From JAFGTX01 sp942492225 (lineage in GTDB: Bacteria; Bacillota; Clostridia; Peptostreptococcales; Acidaminobacteraceae): 28,249 bases of DNA. The notes beneath the pieces are model-generated. The model was not told the DNA's origin, did no database searches, and saw nothing but the letters and a program-made list of their open reading frames with translations. The stretch spans positions 1 through 28,249 of the forward strand of contig CALODS010000065.1 of assembly GCA_942492225.1 (NCBI GenBank). Reading direction: 5' to 3'. The position numbers and the translations under genes were made by a program. Within the stretch, counting starts at the first letter, position 1; each line of letters opens with the position of its first letter. Of this stretch, positions 1 through 7,713 are shown one piece after another.

Positions 1-30
1 AGGCGTCAAGATACGATCGTACGGCACGGG

Positions 31-852
31 CTAGTTGAACGGTCCCTTCCCGCGGACGATGTCGCCCACCCTTTTCCGGCCTTCCGGGCTTAGTCCCAGG
101 CTTTCGATTTCGCGGGCGAGCTGCTCCGGGCTGCCGTGGCCGCCGACATAGCCGTTGAGGCGCGCGACGGCTGTGGAATCCACCAGGTCCGTGTGGTTCG
201 GATACATGCGGGTCAGCTCCCGCATGAGATCCGACGCGCGTTTCAGGATATATTTCTGGTGGTAATCCTCGGCCCTGGTAAACGATCGCAGCGGGAGCAC
301 TTCCGTGCGCACGTCGCGGCCGAGCCTGTCTTCGAGGGCGGCCCTCGATGCCAGGGCCTCCTGCTCCTGGCGAGCATCGTGGTAGAAGACCGCATTCAGA
401 TATTGGCGTTTCCAGGATCGGCTGTCCGGACGATGGCTCTCCCAGAAGACCGCCAGCAAATTGGCATAGGAGATCTTTTCCGGGTCAAAATCCACCTGCA
501 CGGCTTCGGTGTGGTCGCCGATGTTGCCGTAGTCCGGATTTTTCGTTTGTCCTCCGGCGTATCCCACGCGTGTTCGAATGACACCCTCGATGGCCCCGAA
601 CTGGGCATCCACGCCCCAGAATCACCCCAAACCAAAGGTGGCGGTATCGAAGATTTGCGGGGCGGCGGCGTCGATGGGCGGGATTGTCCCCGGCGATGAC
701 ATGTTCTGAGCGGTAAGCTTCATGACAGACTCCTCGGGCAATGGGTGGCGGCCGGCGTTGGATTCTCCGGCTCGGGAACAGGACGCCATCAAAATGGCGG
801 CACTCGATACAACGACAGTCAAAGCAATGATGGCGCCCAACATTTTCCGCAT
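31..852 (-). CDS. msrA: Peptide methionine-S-sulfoxide reductase MsrA, probable selenoprotein with in-frame TGA
   Basis: MsrA reduces methionine-S-sulfoxide in proteins. The minus-strand reading frame runs from ATG at 852, through a TGA at 624-622, to TAG at 33-31, about 273 residues if the TGA is read. The first ~26 residues look like a lipoprotein signal (MRKM, hydrophobic stretch, LMASC), so an envelope location is likely. The catalytic motif normally written GGCFWG reads GLG-(TGA)-FWG at residue 77, so selenocysteine would replace the catalytic cysteine. RVGYAGG, GDHTEAVQVDFDP and EDYHQKY, all typical of the family, follow in the same frame. No cysteine occurs after the TGA, so a classical resolving Cys is missing. 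AGGAAAG lies 8 bases before the ATG. An automatic caller would report two ORFs, a short lipoprotein and an N-truncated MsrA. The alternative is a Cys-to-stop pseudogene, but intact downstream conservation and a hairpin after the TGA argue for Sec. Confidence 0.85.
589..609 (-). promoter_or_regulatory. msrA: Candidate bacterial SECIS hairpin in msrA
   Basis: On the minus strand, 12 bases after the TGA, GATG-CCC pairs with GGG-(C bulge)-CATC around a six-base loop AGTTCG. The apical loop begins about 19 nt after the TGA and has G as its second base. Bacterial SECIS elements lie within the coding region just after the UGA, typically with a small G-containing apical loop about 16-37 nt downstream, and this fits. 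A competing hairpin (CTGGG/CCCAG) sits closer to the TGA. The fold was done by eye. Confidence 0.5.
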
Positions 853-872
853 GGCGATTTCTTTCCTGTGAA

Positions 873-949
873 TGGGTGGGCGGCCGGATGCGCCGTTCAG
901 CCGGCAGCATGCCGCGACCTTTTAGATCGGCATCCGGCGTCAACACCCA
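873..949 (-). repeat. Interrupted inverted repeat in the msrA 5' region
   Basis: TGGGTG (873-878) and GCCGGATGC (883-891) are complementary to CACCCA (944-949) and GCATCCGGC (930-938), giving 15 base pairs with a small internal loop. A nested CGGCA/TGCCG hairpin (902-914) lies inside. It sits 20-100 bases upstream of the msrA start, so it may be a structured 5' leader. It could also be a REP-like intergenic element or a terminator for a lost neighbour; there is no T-run. Confidence 0.4.
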
Positions 950-1119
950 CATGATAACCATGATTTGCGTCGCGTCTGTAAAGATTTCATAAAGATGGAC
1001 GGCGTGACCGCCTTGTGGATGGGCGTTCTTCAGGGCGCGGCATGGAAATAGAAATATTATCAGATTGTTATGATGGTTTAAGGCCCGCTCCCGGATTTTT
1101 ACGGGGACCCATTTTCCAT

Positions 1120-1146
1120 TAAAGTTGGCGGGTTAACGGCCGATAA
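1120..1146 (+). promoter_or_regulatory. Sigma-28 (FliA) type promoter for the cheY-like fusion gene
   Basis: TAAAGTTG, 11 bases, then GCCGATAA: an almost perfect match to the flagellar sigma-28 consensus TAAAGTTT-N11-GCCGATAA. It lies about 140 bases upstream of the response-regulator start codon and points toward it. It implies expression together with late flagellar and chemotaxis genes. The rest of 853-1288 holds only the inverted repeat listed separately and no convincing gene. Confidence 0.8.
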
Positions 1147-1288
1147 GCAGTCTATGCGTCGCAAGTCGATCCCGGCGGATGGGCCCTGTTCAGCCGGCTT
1201 CAAATGACCCTGGAATAGCGCGACGTCGTCTCATTGAGGCGGCGTGTGACACCCTCTGAAGCGTAACGACACCAATCTGAGGAATACG

Positions 1289-2515
1289 ATGGCCTTTGAT
1301 CCCCAAAATGTCCAGATCCTGTTGGTTGAAGATACCGCGGTCATGCGGAAAATTGAAATCAAGACCCTCAAAGCACTGGGGTTTGACGGTATCATCGAAG
1401 CGGTGGACGGGGACGAAGCCATCGGCATCCTCCAGGGGGACCGCAAGGTCGACCTGATCATCAGCGACTGGAACATGCCCAACAAGGACGGTTACGAACT
1501 GCTCTGCTGGGTCAAGGGCAACACCGCCACGGCGACGATCCCTTTCTTGATGGCCACCGGCCAGGGCGACAAGGCCCAGGAGAAAAAAGCCGTGGATGCC
1601 GGGGTCAACGCTTTCGTGGCCAAGCCCTTCAACGAAGCGGAATTGAAAAGCAAGATCGACGAAGCCCTCGGTTTGGTGAGCGCCGAAAACGAACCGCCGG
1701 GTCAACCGCAAGGGCCGCGTGAAAAAGTCAACGGCCGGGTGAAACTGAAAGTGGCCCACATCCAGATTACGGACCATCTCATTCTGGGAGTGTTGAAGCA
1801 CCTGATCGCGAAGGGCGACCTGCAGCCCCAGCATTTCGAGCTGGAAACCGTTTGCATGCCGGGGTGGAACCCCGTCCAGGACGCTCTGGAAAAAGGGGAG
1901 GTGGACGCCGCCCTGATCCTGGCGCCGATTGCCATGGATCTTTACAATTTTGGCGTGCCGATCAAACTGACCCTCCTGGCCCACAAGAACGGCAGCATCT
2001 TTGTGCGCAGCAACCGGGAAGGGTATGCCGAACCCTACGCCGACTATTTCCGCTCCCAGTCCTTTTATATCCCGCACAAGATGTCCGTGCACCACATGCT
2101 GGCCCACCTGTTTTTCAGCAGCATCGGTCTCACCCCCGGCATGGTGGGCGAAGGCCAGAGCGATGTCAATTTCGAAGTGGTGGCGCCCATCAAGATGCAG
2201 GAGTTCATGCAAAGCAATCATGCCGCGGCGGGATTTATGGTGGCCGAGCCTTTGGGGACCAAAGCGATTGCTTCGGGAGCGGCCGACCTGCAGTTCCTGA
2301 GCAGCGAGCTGTGGGAAAACCATCCCTGCTGCGTCGTCACCATGCGGGATGACTTCATCGAACCTCACACCGAGGCGGTCTACGAATTTACCGAGATGCT
2401 GGTCAAGGCGGGCAAGTTTATCGACCAGAAACCGGAAATGGCGGCCGAGATCGGGGTGGCGTTCCTGGATCCGAACAAGACGCTTGGCTTGAAGGTGCCG
2501 GTGAAAATTCTCTAA
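1289..2515 (+). CDS. CheY-like receiver fused to a NrtA/NMT1-like substrate-binding domain, C-terminus cut at the contig join
   Basis: Residues 1-125 form a CheY-type receiver: acidic pair E14/D15, phospho-acceptor D60 in SDWNMP, T90 and K112 (KPF), all present. Residues ~141-404 resemble the periplasmic binding-protein-like domain of NrtA/SsuA/NMT1 proteins, but there is no signal peptide, so the protein should be cytoplasmic. The start follows TGAGGA with a 5-base spacer. The upstream sigma-28 promoter suggests a chemotaxis or motility role, perhaps as a phosphorylated or ligand-responsive flagellar effector; that is inference. The last four codons (KIL, stop) fall in the chimeric junction. 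Related binding domains usually continue past the FLDPNKTLGLKVPV region, so the true C-terminus is probably missing. Codon use is GC-rich, unlike all genes after 2505. Confidence 0.8.
   Translation: MAFDPQNVQILLVEDTAVMRKIEIKTLKALGFDGIIEAVDGDEAIGILQGDRKVDLIISDWNMPNKDGYELLCWVKGNTATATIPFLMATGQGDKAQEKKAVDAGVNAFVAKPFNEAELKSKIDEALGLVSAENEPPGQPQGPREKVNGRVKLKVAHIQITDHLILGVLKHLIAKGDLQPQHFELETVCMPGWNPVQDALEKGEVDAALILAPIAMDLYNFGVPIKLTLLAHKNGSIFVRSNREGYAEPYADYFRSQSFYIPHKMSVHHMLAHLFFSSIGLTPGMVGEGQSDVNFEVVAPIKMQEFMQSNHAAAGFMVAEPLGTKAIASGAADLQFLSSELWENHPCCVVTMRDDFIEPHTEAVYEFTEMLVKAGKFIDQKPEMAAEIGVAFLDPNKTLGLKVPVKIL
2503..2510. other. Probable assembly chimera junction
   Basis: Composition switches abruptly from GC-rich to AT-rich here. 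On the minus strand trpB is normal through GAHPYPEMVREF (codon ending at 2505), then turns into unrelated S-P-A-P sequence. On the plus strand the binding domain is normal through KVPV (ending 2503) and stops three codons later. Both genes therefore lose homology within a few bases, around AAAATTC. Confidence 0.85.
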
Positions 2516-3128
2516 CCATCTCTGGATAAGGATGTGCGCCAAGTGCAGAACCTATAATATAATGAGTATCTTCTAAATTTGTCACCCAATATTTCATGGC
2601 TTCATTTACAGCATCTTTTAGTACTTTACTTCCACTTGTAACGGATTCAACTGTTGCACCAAGAAGTTTCATACGAAAAACATTTAGTTTTTGTCTTTTG
2701 ATATCCTCTTCTCCCATGAAAATAGTGCAGTCTAATCCAAGTAAAGCTGCTGCAGTAGCAGTGGCAACGCCATGCTGACCTGCACCTGTTTCAGCAACTA
2801 TTTTTCTTTTACCCATTCTTTTTGTTAGAAGAACTTGTGCGAGAGCATTGTTTATTTTATGAGCGCCTGTATGATTCAGGTCCTCCCGTTTAAGATATAT
2901 TTTGGCACCACCACAATATTCAGTAAGGCGTTTTGCGAGATAGAGTGGCGTTTCTCTGCCGACATAATGTTTCATATAATGATCTAATTCTTCTTGAAAT
3001 GAAGGGTCTTTCATACATTGTCGAAAACTTTCCTCTAATGTGATAAGTGCAGGCATAAGAGTTTCAGGAACAAATTTGCCCCCATACTTTCCGAAATAAC
3101 CTCTGTCATTTGGCATATTATAATTCAT
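2505..3128 (-). CDS. trpB: Tryptophan synthase beta subunit, 3' truncated
   Basis: TrpB condenses indole with serine, using PLP, in the last step of Trp synthesis. About 208 residues remain of a protein usually near 395-400. GKYGGKFVPETL opens the sequence, the PLP lysine is K91 in HTGAHKINNA, and ETGAGQHGVATA and the HYIIGSALGAHPYPEMVREF region are present. The open frame continues to 2418, but its last ~28 residues are antisense of the GC-rich gene and are not TrpB. The ATG overlaps the end of trpF by 11 bases, indicating translational coupling. The C-terminal half and the expected trpA are absent because of the join. Confidence 0.95.
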
Positions 3129-3735
3129 TTGAACACTCCTTAACTAATCGAATAAAGCGTTGTATTTTTTCACTATCTTTATGACCTTTTGTTTCAACGC
3201 CACTTGAGATATCAACGGCATATGGTTTAACGGTACGAATTGCTTCTTTTATATTGCTGTGATTTAACCCACCTGCTAAAAAGAACGGTTGGGTGATTGT
3301 TTCAACAGAGAGCAGTGACCAATCAAAGCTTTCGCCACATCCTCCGGCCATATCTTTATGCCATGTATCGAACAATAAATAGTCAGCATCTGGATAGAAT
3401 GTAGGGTGCGTCGGAGTTGACGCTTTAATTGAGACTGATTTAATAATGGGAAATGGCGATACACTGTAGTCTTCAATATACTGATTTCCATGTAGTTGTA
3501 ATATATCGAGTCCTACATATGTGGCAATTTCAATCATTTTATCAAGTGATTCATCTACAAAGACACCAACTGCTTTAATATGATTGGGCAATTGTTCAAT
3601 AATATTTTTTGCTTGGTCTGGTGTAACTTGCCGTTTGCTTGTTGCAAACACAAAGCCTAAATAATCAGCCCCAGCATTAACAGCTACCATAGCATGCTCA
3701 AATGTTTTAAGTCCGCATATTTTTATTTTGGTCAT
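3118..3735 (-). CDS. trpF: Phosphoribosylanthranilate isomerase
   Basis: TrpF catalyses the Amadori rearrangement of N-(5'-phosphoribosyl)-anthranilate to CdRP. It is a 205-residue single-domain TIM barrel of normal length. KICGLK at residues 4-9 holds the catalytic Cys7, LLFDTW carries the expected acidic residue, and the phosphate-binding FLAGGLN and DISSGVE motifs are present. The start ATG overlaps the trpC stop by 4 bases (ATGA), and its own end overlaps trpB by 11 bases. It is a separate gene rather than a TrpC-TrpF fusion. Confidence 0.97.
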   Translation of the reverse strand: MTKIKICGLKTFEHAMVAVNAGADYLGFVFATSKRQVTPDQAKNIIEQLPNHIKAVGVFVDESLDKMIEIATYVGLDILQLHGNQYIEDYSVSPFPIIKSVSIKASTPTHPTFYPDADYLLFDTWHKDMAGGCGESFDWSLLSVETITQPFFLAGGLNHSNIKEAIRTVKPYAVDISSGVETKGHKDSEKIQRFIRLVKECSNEL

Positions 3736-4532
3736 TTTACACCTCTTTTAACTGTGCTCATAGATGACATTAAGGACCCTTCCAATCCGTTTTTTATAAG
3801 ACTTTCACCGACTAATATACCTTTGTAACCAGCGATAGCGAGTCTCTTTACGTCTTCAACGGTTTGTATACCACTTTCGCTTATCATAACAATGGAAGGA
3901 TCAGTGATTTCTTTTATAAGTTCAATACTATTTTGAATAGTTGTTTTGAAAGTCTTTAGGTCTCTATTATTTACACCAATGAGTTTATGGTTAAGGGAAC
4001 GCGCAATTTCTAATTCTTTTTTATCATGGACTTCTATAATGACTTCTAATCCCAGTGAGATGGAATAATCTAACAATAATTTTAAACGTTTTTTTGTGAG
4101 TACAGCAACAATCAGCAGAATAATGGTTGCTCCTATTTTTTTCGCTTGATTAATTTGAGTTTCGTCAACGATGAAATCTTTGCATAAAATAGGGAGTGAC
4201 GTACATTTTCTTACTTTTATTAGATCTTCACAACTGCCATAAAAAAACTTATTGTCGGTTAAAACTGAAATGGCACTAGCACCTGATTCGACATATTTAC
4301 GTGCTTGGGCAGATACATTGAGGGTGGGTGCAAAGAGACCTTTTGATGGAGAAGCTCTTTTAATTTCAGCAATCACTTGAATGGTATTGTTGTTTATACA
4401 CTTATCGTAAAAACTTATGATATCAACTTTTGACTGACTTGTTGGACATTCTGTAGATAGAGAGGATTGTTCTTTATATGTTTCTATCTCTAAATACTTA
4501 TGGGCTATAATTGTATCAAGCATTGTTTTCAT
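3732..4532 (-). CDS. trpC: Indole-3-glycerol-phosphate synthase
   Basis: TrpC closes the indole ring, turning CdRP into indole-3-glycerol phosphate. At 266 residues it is of normal length. EIKRASPSKG (residues 56-65) carries the conserved E and K. Further along are ILCKDFI, VIIEVHD, LIGVNNRDL and the SESGI phosphate-binding motif, all in the order expected of the TIM barrel. It starts 2 bases after trpD ends. Its stop codon is TGA, which shows that TGA is a normal stop in this genome; this matters for the broken dipeptidase gene at 26090. Confidence 0.97.
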   Translation of the reverse strand: MKTMLDTIIAHKYLEIETYKEQSSLSTECPTSQSKVDIISFYDKCINNNTIQVIAEIKRASPSKGLFAPTLNVSAQARKYVESGASAISVLTDNKFFYGSCEDLIKVRKCTSLPILCKDFIVDETQINQAKKIGATIILLIVAVLTKKRLKLLLDYSISLGLEVIIEVHDKKELEIARSLNHKLIGVNNRDLKTFKTTIQNSIELIKEITDPSIVMISESGIQTVEDVKRLAIAGYKGILVGESLIKNGLEGSLMSSMSTVKRGVK

Positions 4533-4534
4533 GA

Positions 4535-5554
4535 TTATACCTCTTGGTTACTAATGCGGATAAGGGCATATAGACTGTTAAGGGCGTGACCATCATCAAT
4601 ACTTCGTTTAGCGATTTTAATACCCTCTTCAATAGAGGATGCTTTATTAAACGCATAGAGAGCTATAGCGGTATTGAATAGTACGATGTCACGCTTTGGT
4701 CCCGTTTCACCACTCAGAACTTTTTTGATAATCTCGGCATTTTCTCTACTATTGCCACCTTTAACGGACTCAAGAGGAGCATTCATTAATCCGTATTGCG
4801 CACTATTGACTTGTCTAAATTCGATTTGCTCATCTCTAATAAAGGCAATGGTGTTATTTCCACAAAGAGAGGCTTCGTCAAGACCACAATCACCGTGAAT
4901 GACAGCACCTTTTTTTATACCTAGTTTTATAAGGCTATTGGCCATTTTGGTGACGAGCAGGGGAGAATAAACACCGACGAGTTGACCGTCTAATTTTAAT
5001 GGGTTAGCAAGAGGACCAACGATGTTGAAGATTGTCGGAACGCCTAGATCACGTCTTACTTGAATCACATTTTTCATTGAGGGATGGGCCAATTGTGCAT
5101 AAATAAATGAGAGTCCAATACTATTTAGTTGGTGTTCAATGTTGTGCGCAGTAGAATGGATGTTGATCCCTAATGCCTCAAGGACGTCAGCGCTACCACA
5201 TTTACTTGAAATTGAGCGATTTCCATGTTTTGCAATATTAAGACCGGCACCGGAAAGCACAAAGGCACAAGTGGTACTAATATTAAAGGTGTGTGCACCA
5301 TCTCCTCCAGTGCCAACAATGTCATAAAAGTCCTCTCGCTCAGCATTAATTAGTATTGCATGATTTTTTAAACCCGTTGCAAATCCAGAAATTTCTTCAT
5401 ATGTTTCACCTTTAGTTTTAAGTGCAGATAGTAATGCAGCAACTTGTGAAGATTTTACTTCTTCTTCCATTAAAACAGTAGATGCTTCTATTGCATCGTC
5501 GTAGCTCAAGTGATAACCACTATAAAGTGCGTTCAAATAGGGTGTTAGTGACAT
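4535..5554 (-). CDS. trpD: Anthranilate phosphoribosyltransferase
   Basis: TrpD transfers the phosphoribosyl group of PRPP to anthranilate. At 339 residues it is of full length. GTGGDG (81-86) and NIST are the PRPP-binding motifs, and KHGNRSISSKCGSAD (109-123) is the family signature. An N-terminal helical domain precedes the nucleoside-phosphorylase-like fold. It overlaps trpG by 10 bases and is a separate gene rather than a TrpG-TrpD fusion. Confidence 0.97.
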   Translation of the reverse strand: MSLTPYLNALYSGYHLSYDDAIEASTVLMEEEVKSSQVAALLSALKTKGETYEEISGFATGLKNHAILINAEREDFYDIVGTGGDGAHTFNISTTCAFVLSGAGLNIAKHGNRSISSKCGSADVLEALGINIHSTAHNIEHQLNSIGLSFIYAQLAHPSMKNVIQVRRDLGVPTIFNIVGPLANPLKLDGQLVGVYSPLLVTKMANSLIKLGIKKGAVIHGDCGLDEASLCGNNTIAFIRDEQIEFRQVNSAQYGLMNAPLESVKGGNSRENAEIIKKVLSGETGPKRDIVLFNTAIALYAFNKASSIEEGIKIAKRSIDDGHALNSLYALIRISNQEV

Positions 5555-6144
5555 AATATTTCCTCCTCATACTGATGAATTACTTTAATGAAGTTATCTG
5601 CTATTTGATAGCCATTTTGTGTGGCATATGATTCTGGGTGAAATTGAACGCCAAATATAGGGTATTGTTTATGGCGAATCGCCATTATATTACCGTCGCT
5701 GCTAGCGTAGGCATCTGCAACAAGTTCACTTGATAAAGATTTTTTATCAATGATGAGTGAGTGATATCTAGTGGCTTGAAACTCTGCTTGTAGATGACGA
5801 AATAAGCCTTTTGAATTGTGGCGAATTGTTTCTGTTTTCCCGTGTACTATGTGACTCGCATTGACAATTTTTGATCCAAAAGCTTCGCCAATGACTTGAT
5901 GACCCAAGCAAACACCTAATAATGGATACTCTTTATAAAGTGTTTTAACGACTTCAATACAGATGCCAGCATCTTTAGGTGTACAAGGGCCAGGTGAGAG
6001 AATGATTCCTTTTGGTTTCATCCGCTTAATATCATTGATGGTAATTTGATCATTTAATGCGACCTTAACCTCGATACCTCTTGATTCAAAAAGTTGTACG
6101 AGATTGTAAGTAAACGAATCATAATTATCTATAATCAAAATCAT
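5545..6144 (-). CDS. trpG: Anthranilate synthase glutamine amidotransferase component
   Basis: This class I glutamine amidotransferase releases ammonia from glutamine for TrpE. It has 199 residues, with DNYDSFTYNL near the N-terminus, the PGPCTPKDAG loop, nucleophile Cys79 in GVCLGHQ, and the His169/Glu171 pair in FHPES. In Bacillus-type genomes the same subunit can also serve p-aminobenzoate synthase; nothing here decides whether it does. The start overlaps trpE by 20 bases and the end overlaps trpD by 10, so expression is tightly coupled. Confidence 0.96.
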   Translation of the reverse strand: MILIIDNYDSFTYNLVQLFESRGIEVKVALNDQITINDIKRMKPKGIILSPGPCTPKDAGICIEVVKTLYKEYPLLGVCLGHQVIGEAFGSKIVNASHIVHGKTETIRHNSKGLFRHLQAEFQATRYHSLIIDKKSLSSELVADAYASSDGNIMAIRHKQYPIFGVQFHPESYATQNGYQIADNFIKVIHQYEEEILCH

Positions 6145-7555
6145 AGTTGACTGCTCCTCTATAAGTTTTTTCTATGGCGTTAAATAATGCGCTTGCTTTA
6201 TTTAGACTCTCTAAATATTCGTGTTCTGGATTAGAATCATGTACGATACCACCACCTGCTTGAATAATAATTTCATCTTGTTTAAGGTGTATTGTACGAA
6301 TGCTAATACAACTGTTGAGATGTCCATATTGATTCAACATAACCACAGAGCCTGCATAAAGATCACGACTATCAGGTTCTAACTCGTCAATTATTTCTAA
6401 GGCTCTAATTTTTGGTGCACCTGAAACGGTACCAGCAGGGAATGTTGCTTTTAAACAGTCTATTGCTGTTACATGTTCTAAGGGAGTCCCTCTAACACTT
6501 GAAACAAGGTGCATAACTTTTGAAAAGTGTTTTGCTTGACAGTATTCAGGTACTTTTACTGTTCCAGCTTTGCTAATACGGCCAATGTCATTGCGACCTA
6601 AATCAACAAGCATCAGATGTTCTGCTAAATCTTTTTCATCTGTTAGTAGTTCTGCTTCGCGTAAATGATCTTTACCGTCTTCTTTTATGGCACGTGTACC
6701 TGCTATAGGAGCAGTTTCAACAAAGGAATGATTCATTCGTACGAGCATTTCGGGTGAAGAACAAAGAATTTCTAATTCGGGAAACTTAATATAAGACAAG
6801 TAGGGTGCGGGATTAGATTGTCTCAAGTTTCGGTAAAGTGAAAAGCCATCTATCTGTCCAGTTGCCATAAATTTTTGTGACAAAACAACTTGAAATATAT
6901 CTCCTGAAACAATATATTTTTTTGCTTTTTCTACGGCGGTGATATAATCGTGTTTTTTGAAATTTGATTTAAATGTGATGGGTTCACATGTTGTTGATGT
7001 CTCTATGTTATCTTTCGTATCTTTTGTATCTGACTGAATCAGTAAATAGAGTTCATCAATTTGAGTAATTGCCTTTTTATAGTCAGAAGGCGCAGGGTTT
7101 ATATTGTTTGAAATAATAATCATTTGATGTTTCAAATGATCAAAAATTACGACTAACTTTGAAAACATAAACTGATACTTAGGTATTTTAGGTTGATGTG
7201 TTATTTTTACCGGGTGAATATCTTCAATCGCATTGTAAGACATATAGCCAATAACATTAGCATAAAAGAGGGGAAGTTCTTTGATTTCTGGACCCCTGAG
7301 TTCTGAGATGAGTACTTCAATCTCATTCAATGATAAGGTGTTTGTTGCTTCAGTCAATAAGTGCGATTCTAACCCGATAAATGAGTAACGGCCAATATCT
7401 TTAGGATCACCAACACTCTCAAGTATAAAAGTCGGATTAAGAGATTGGAGTTTGTTATAAATACCAATGGGTGTTAATAAATCTTCATCAAATATTTTAT
7501 AGACTGGTACAACGGGATATTTTGTTGCTAGTGTTTTAAACGTTTCATAAGTCAT
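6125..7555 (-). CDS. trpE: Anthranilate synthase component I
   Basis: TrpE converts chorismate to anthranilate with ammonia from TrpG. The C-terminal chorismate-binding domain is clear: AGTRAIKEDG, LVDLGRNDIGR, the ATFPAGTVSGAPK signature and QAGGGIVHDS. FILESVG near the N-terminus matches the LLES element that binds feedback tryptophan. The frame is open from a GTG at 7570, but GTGAGG there is the Shine-Dalgarno itself. The ATG at 7555, 9 bases after GAGG, is the better start, giving 476 residues. It is the first gene of the trp operon, behind the T-box leader. Confidence 0.95.
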   Translation of the reverse strand: MTYETFKTLATKYPVVPVYKIFDEDLLTPIGIYNKLQSLNPTFILESVGDPKDIGRYSFIGLESHLLTEATNTLSLNEIEVLISELRGPEIKELPLFYANVIGYMSYNAIEDIHPVKITHQPKIPKYQFMFSKLVVIFDHLKHQMIIISNNINPAPSDYKKAITQIDELYLLIQSDTKDTKDNIETSTTCEPITFKSNFKKHDYITAVEKAKKYIVSGDIFQVVLSQKFMATGQIDGFSLYRNLRQSNPAPYLSYIKFPELEILCSSPEMLVRMNHSFVETAPIAGTRAIKEDGKDHLREAELLTDEKDLAEHLMLVDLGRNDIGRISKAGTVKVPEYCQAKHFSKVMHLVSSVRGTPLEHVTAIDCLKATFPAGTVSGAPKIRALEIIDELEPDSRDLYAGSVVMLNQYGHLNSCISIRTIHLKQDEIIIQAGGGIVHDSNPEHEYLESLNKASALFNAIEKTYRGAVNYDFDYR

Positions 7556-7604
7556 TTGCATCATCCTCACTTTCTTTTTTTTATATGATCTAAGTGGTTA
7601 CAAA

Positions 7605-7643
7605 AACAAAAAAACTCCTATCCTTGTAATAAGGACGGGAGTT
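7605..7643 (-). terminator. Second (proximal) T-box terminator
   Basis: On the minus strand AACTCCCGTCCTT pairs with AAGGATAGGAGTT (7643-7613, 5-base loop, one G-U and one C-A), followed by seven T residues. GAACTCCCGTCC continues from the second T-box core, as in many Firmicute T-box terminators. It lies about 50 bases before the trpE start. Confidence 0.9.
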
Positions 7644-7686
7644 CCGTTTAGCCACCTTAATGTGCGTATAATTTGTGTCAAAAACA

Positions 7687-7713
7687 CAAAAAACCCATCC
7701 AAAAGGACAGGGT
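7687..7713 (-). terminator. First (distal) T-box terminator
   Basis: On the minus strand ACCCTGTCC pairs with GGATGGGT across a TTTT loop (7713-7693, one bulge) and is followed by TTTTTTG. It directly follows the first AAGGTGGC core, so it is mutually exclusive with that antiterminator. A small GTGT/ACAC hairpin (7672-7690) separates it from the second module. Confidence 0.85.

Noticed and set aside
136..961. Several plus- and minus-strand frames over msrA
   Set aside because: Shadow frames of the msrA coding strand, with no family motifs and no ribosome sites.
2418..2504. C-terminal 28 residues of the trpB open frame
   Set aside because: Ser/Pro-rich sequence is antisense of the GC-rich gene and has no resemblance to TrpB, so it is a junction artefact.
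1190..2542. A 450-codon minus-strand open frame across the CheY-fusion gene
   Set aside because: It is antisense to a gene with clear receiver motifs and a promoter. It is His/Gln/Gly-rich and typical of the reverse frame of GC-rich DNA, with no recognisable domain. It also runs through the chimeric join.
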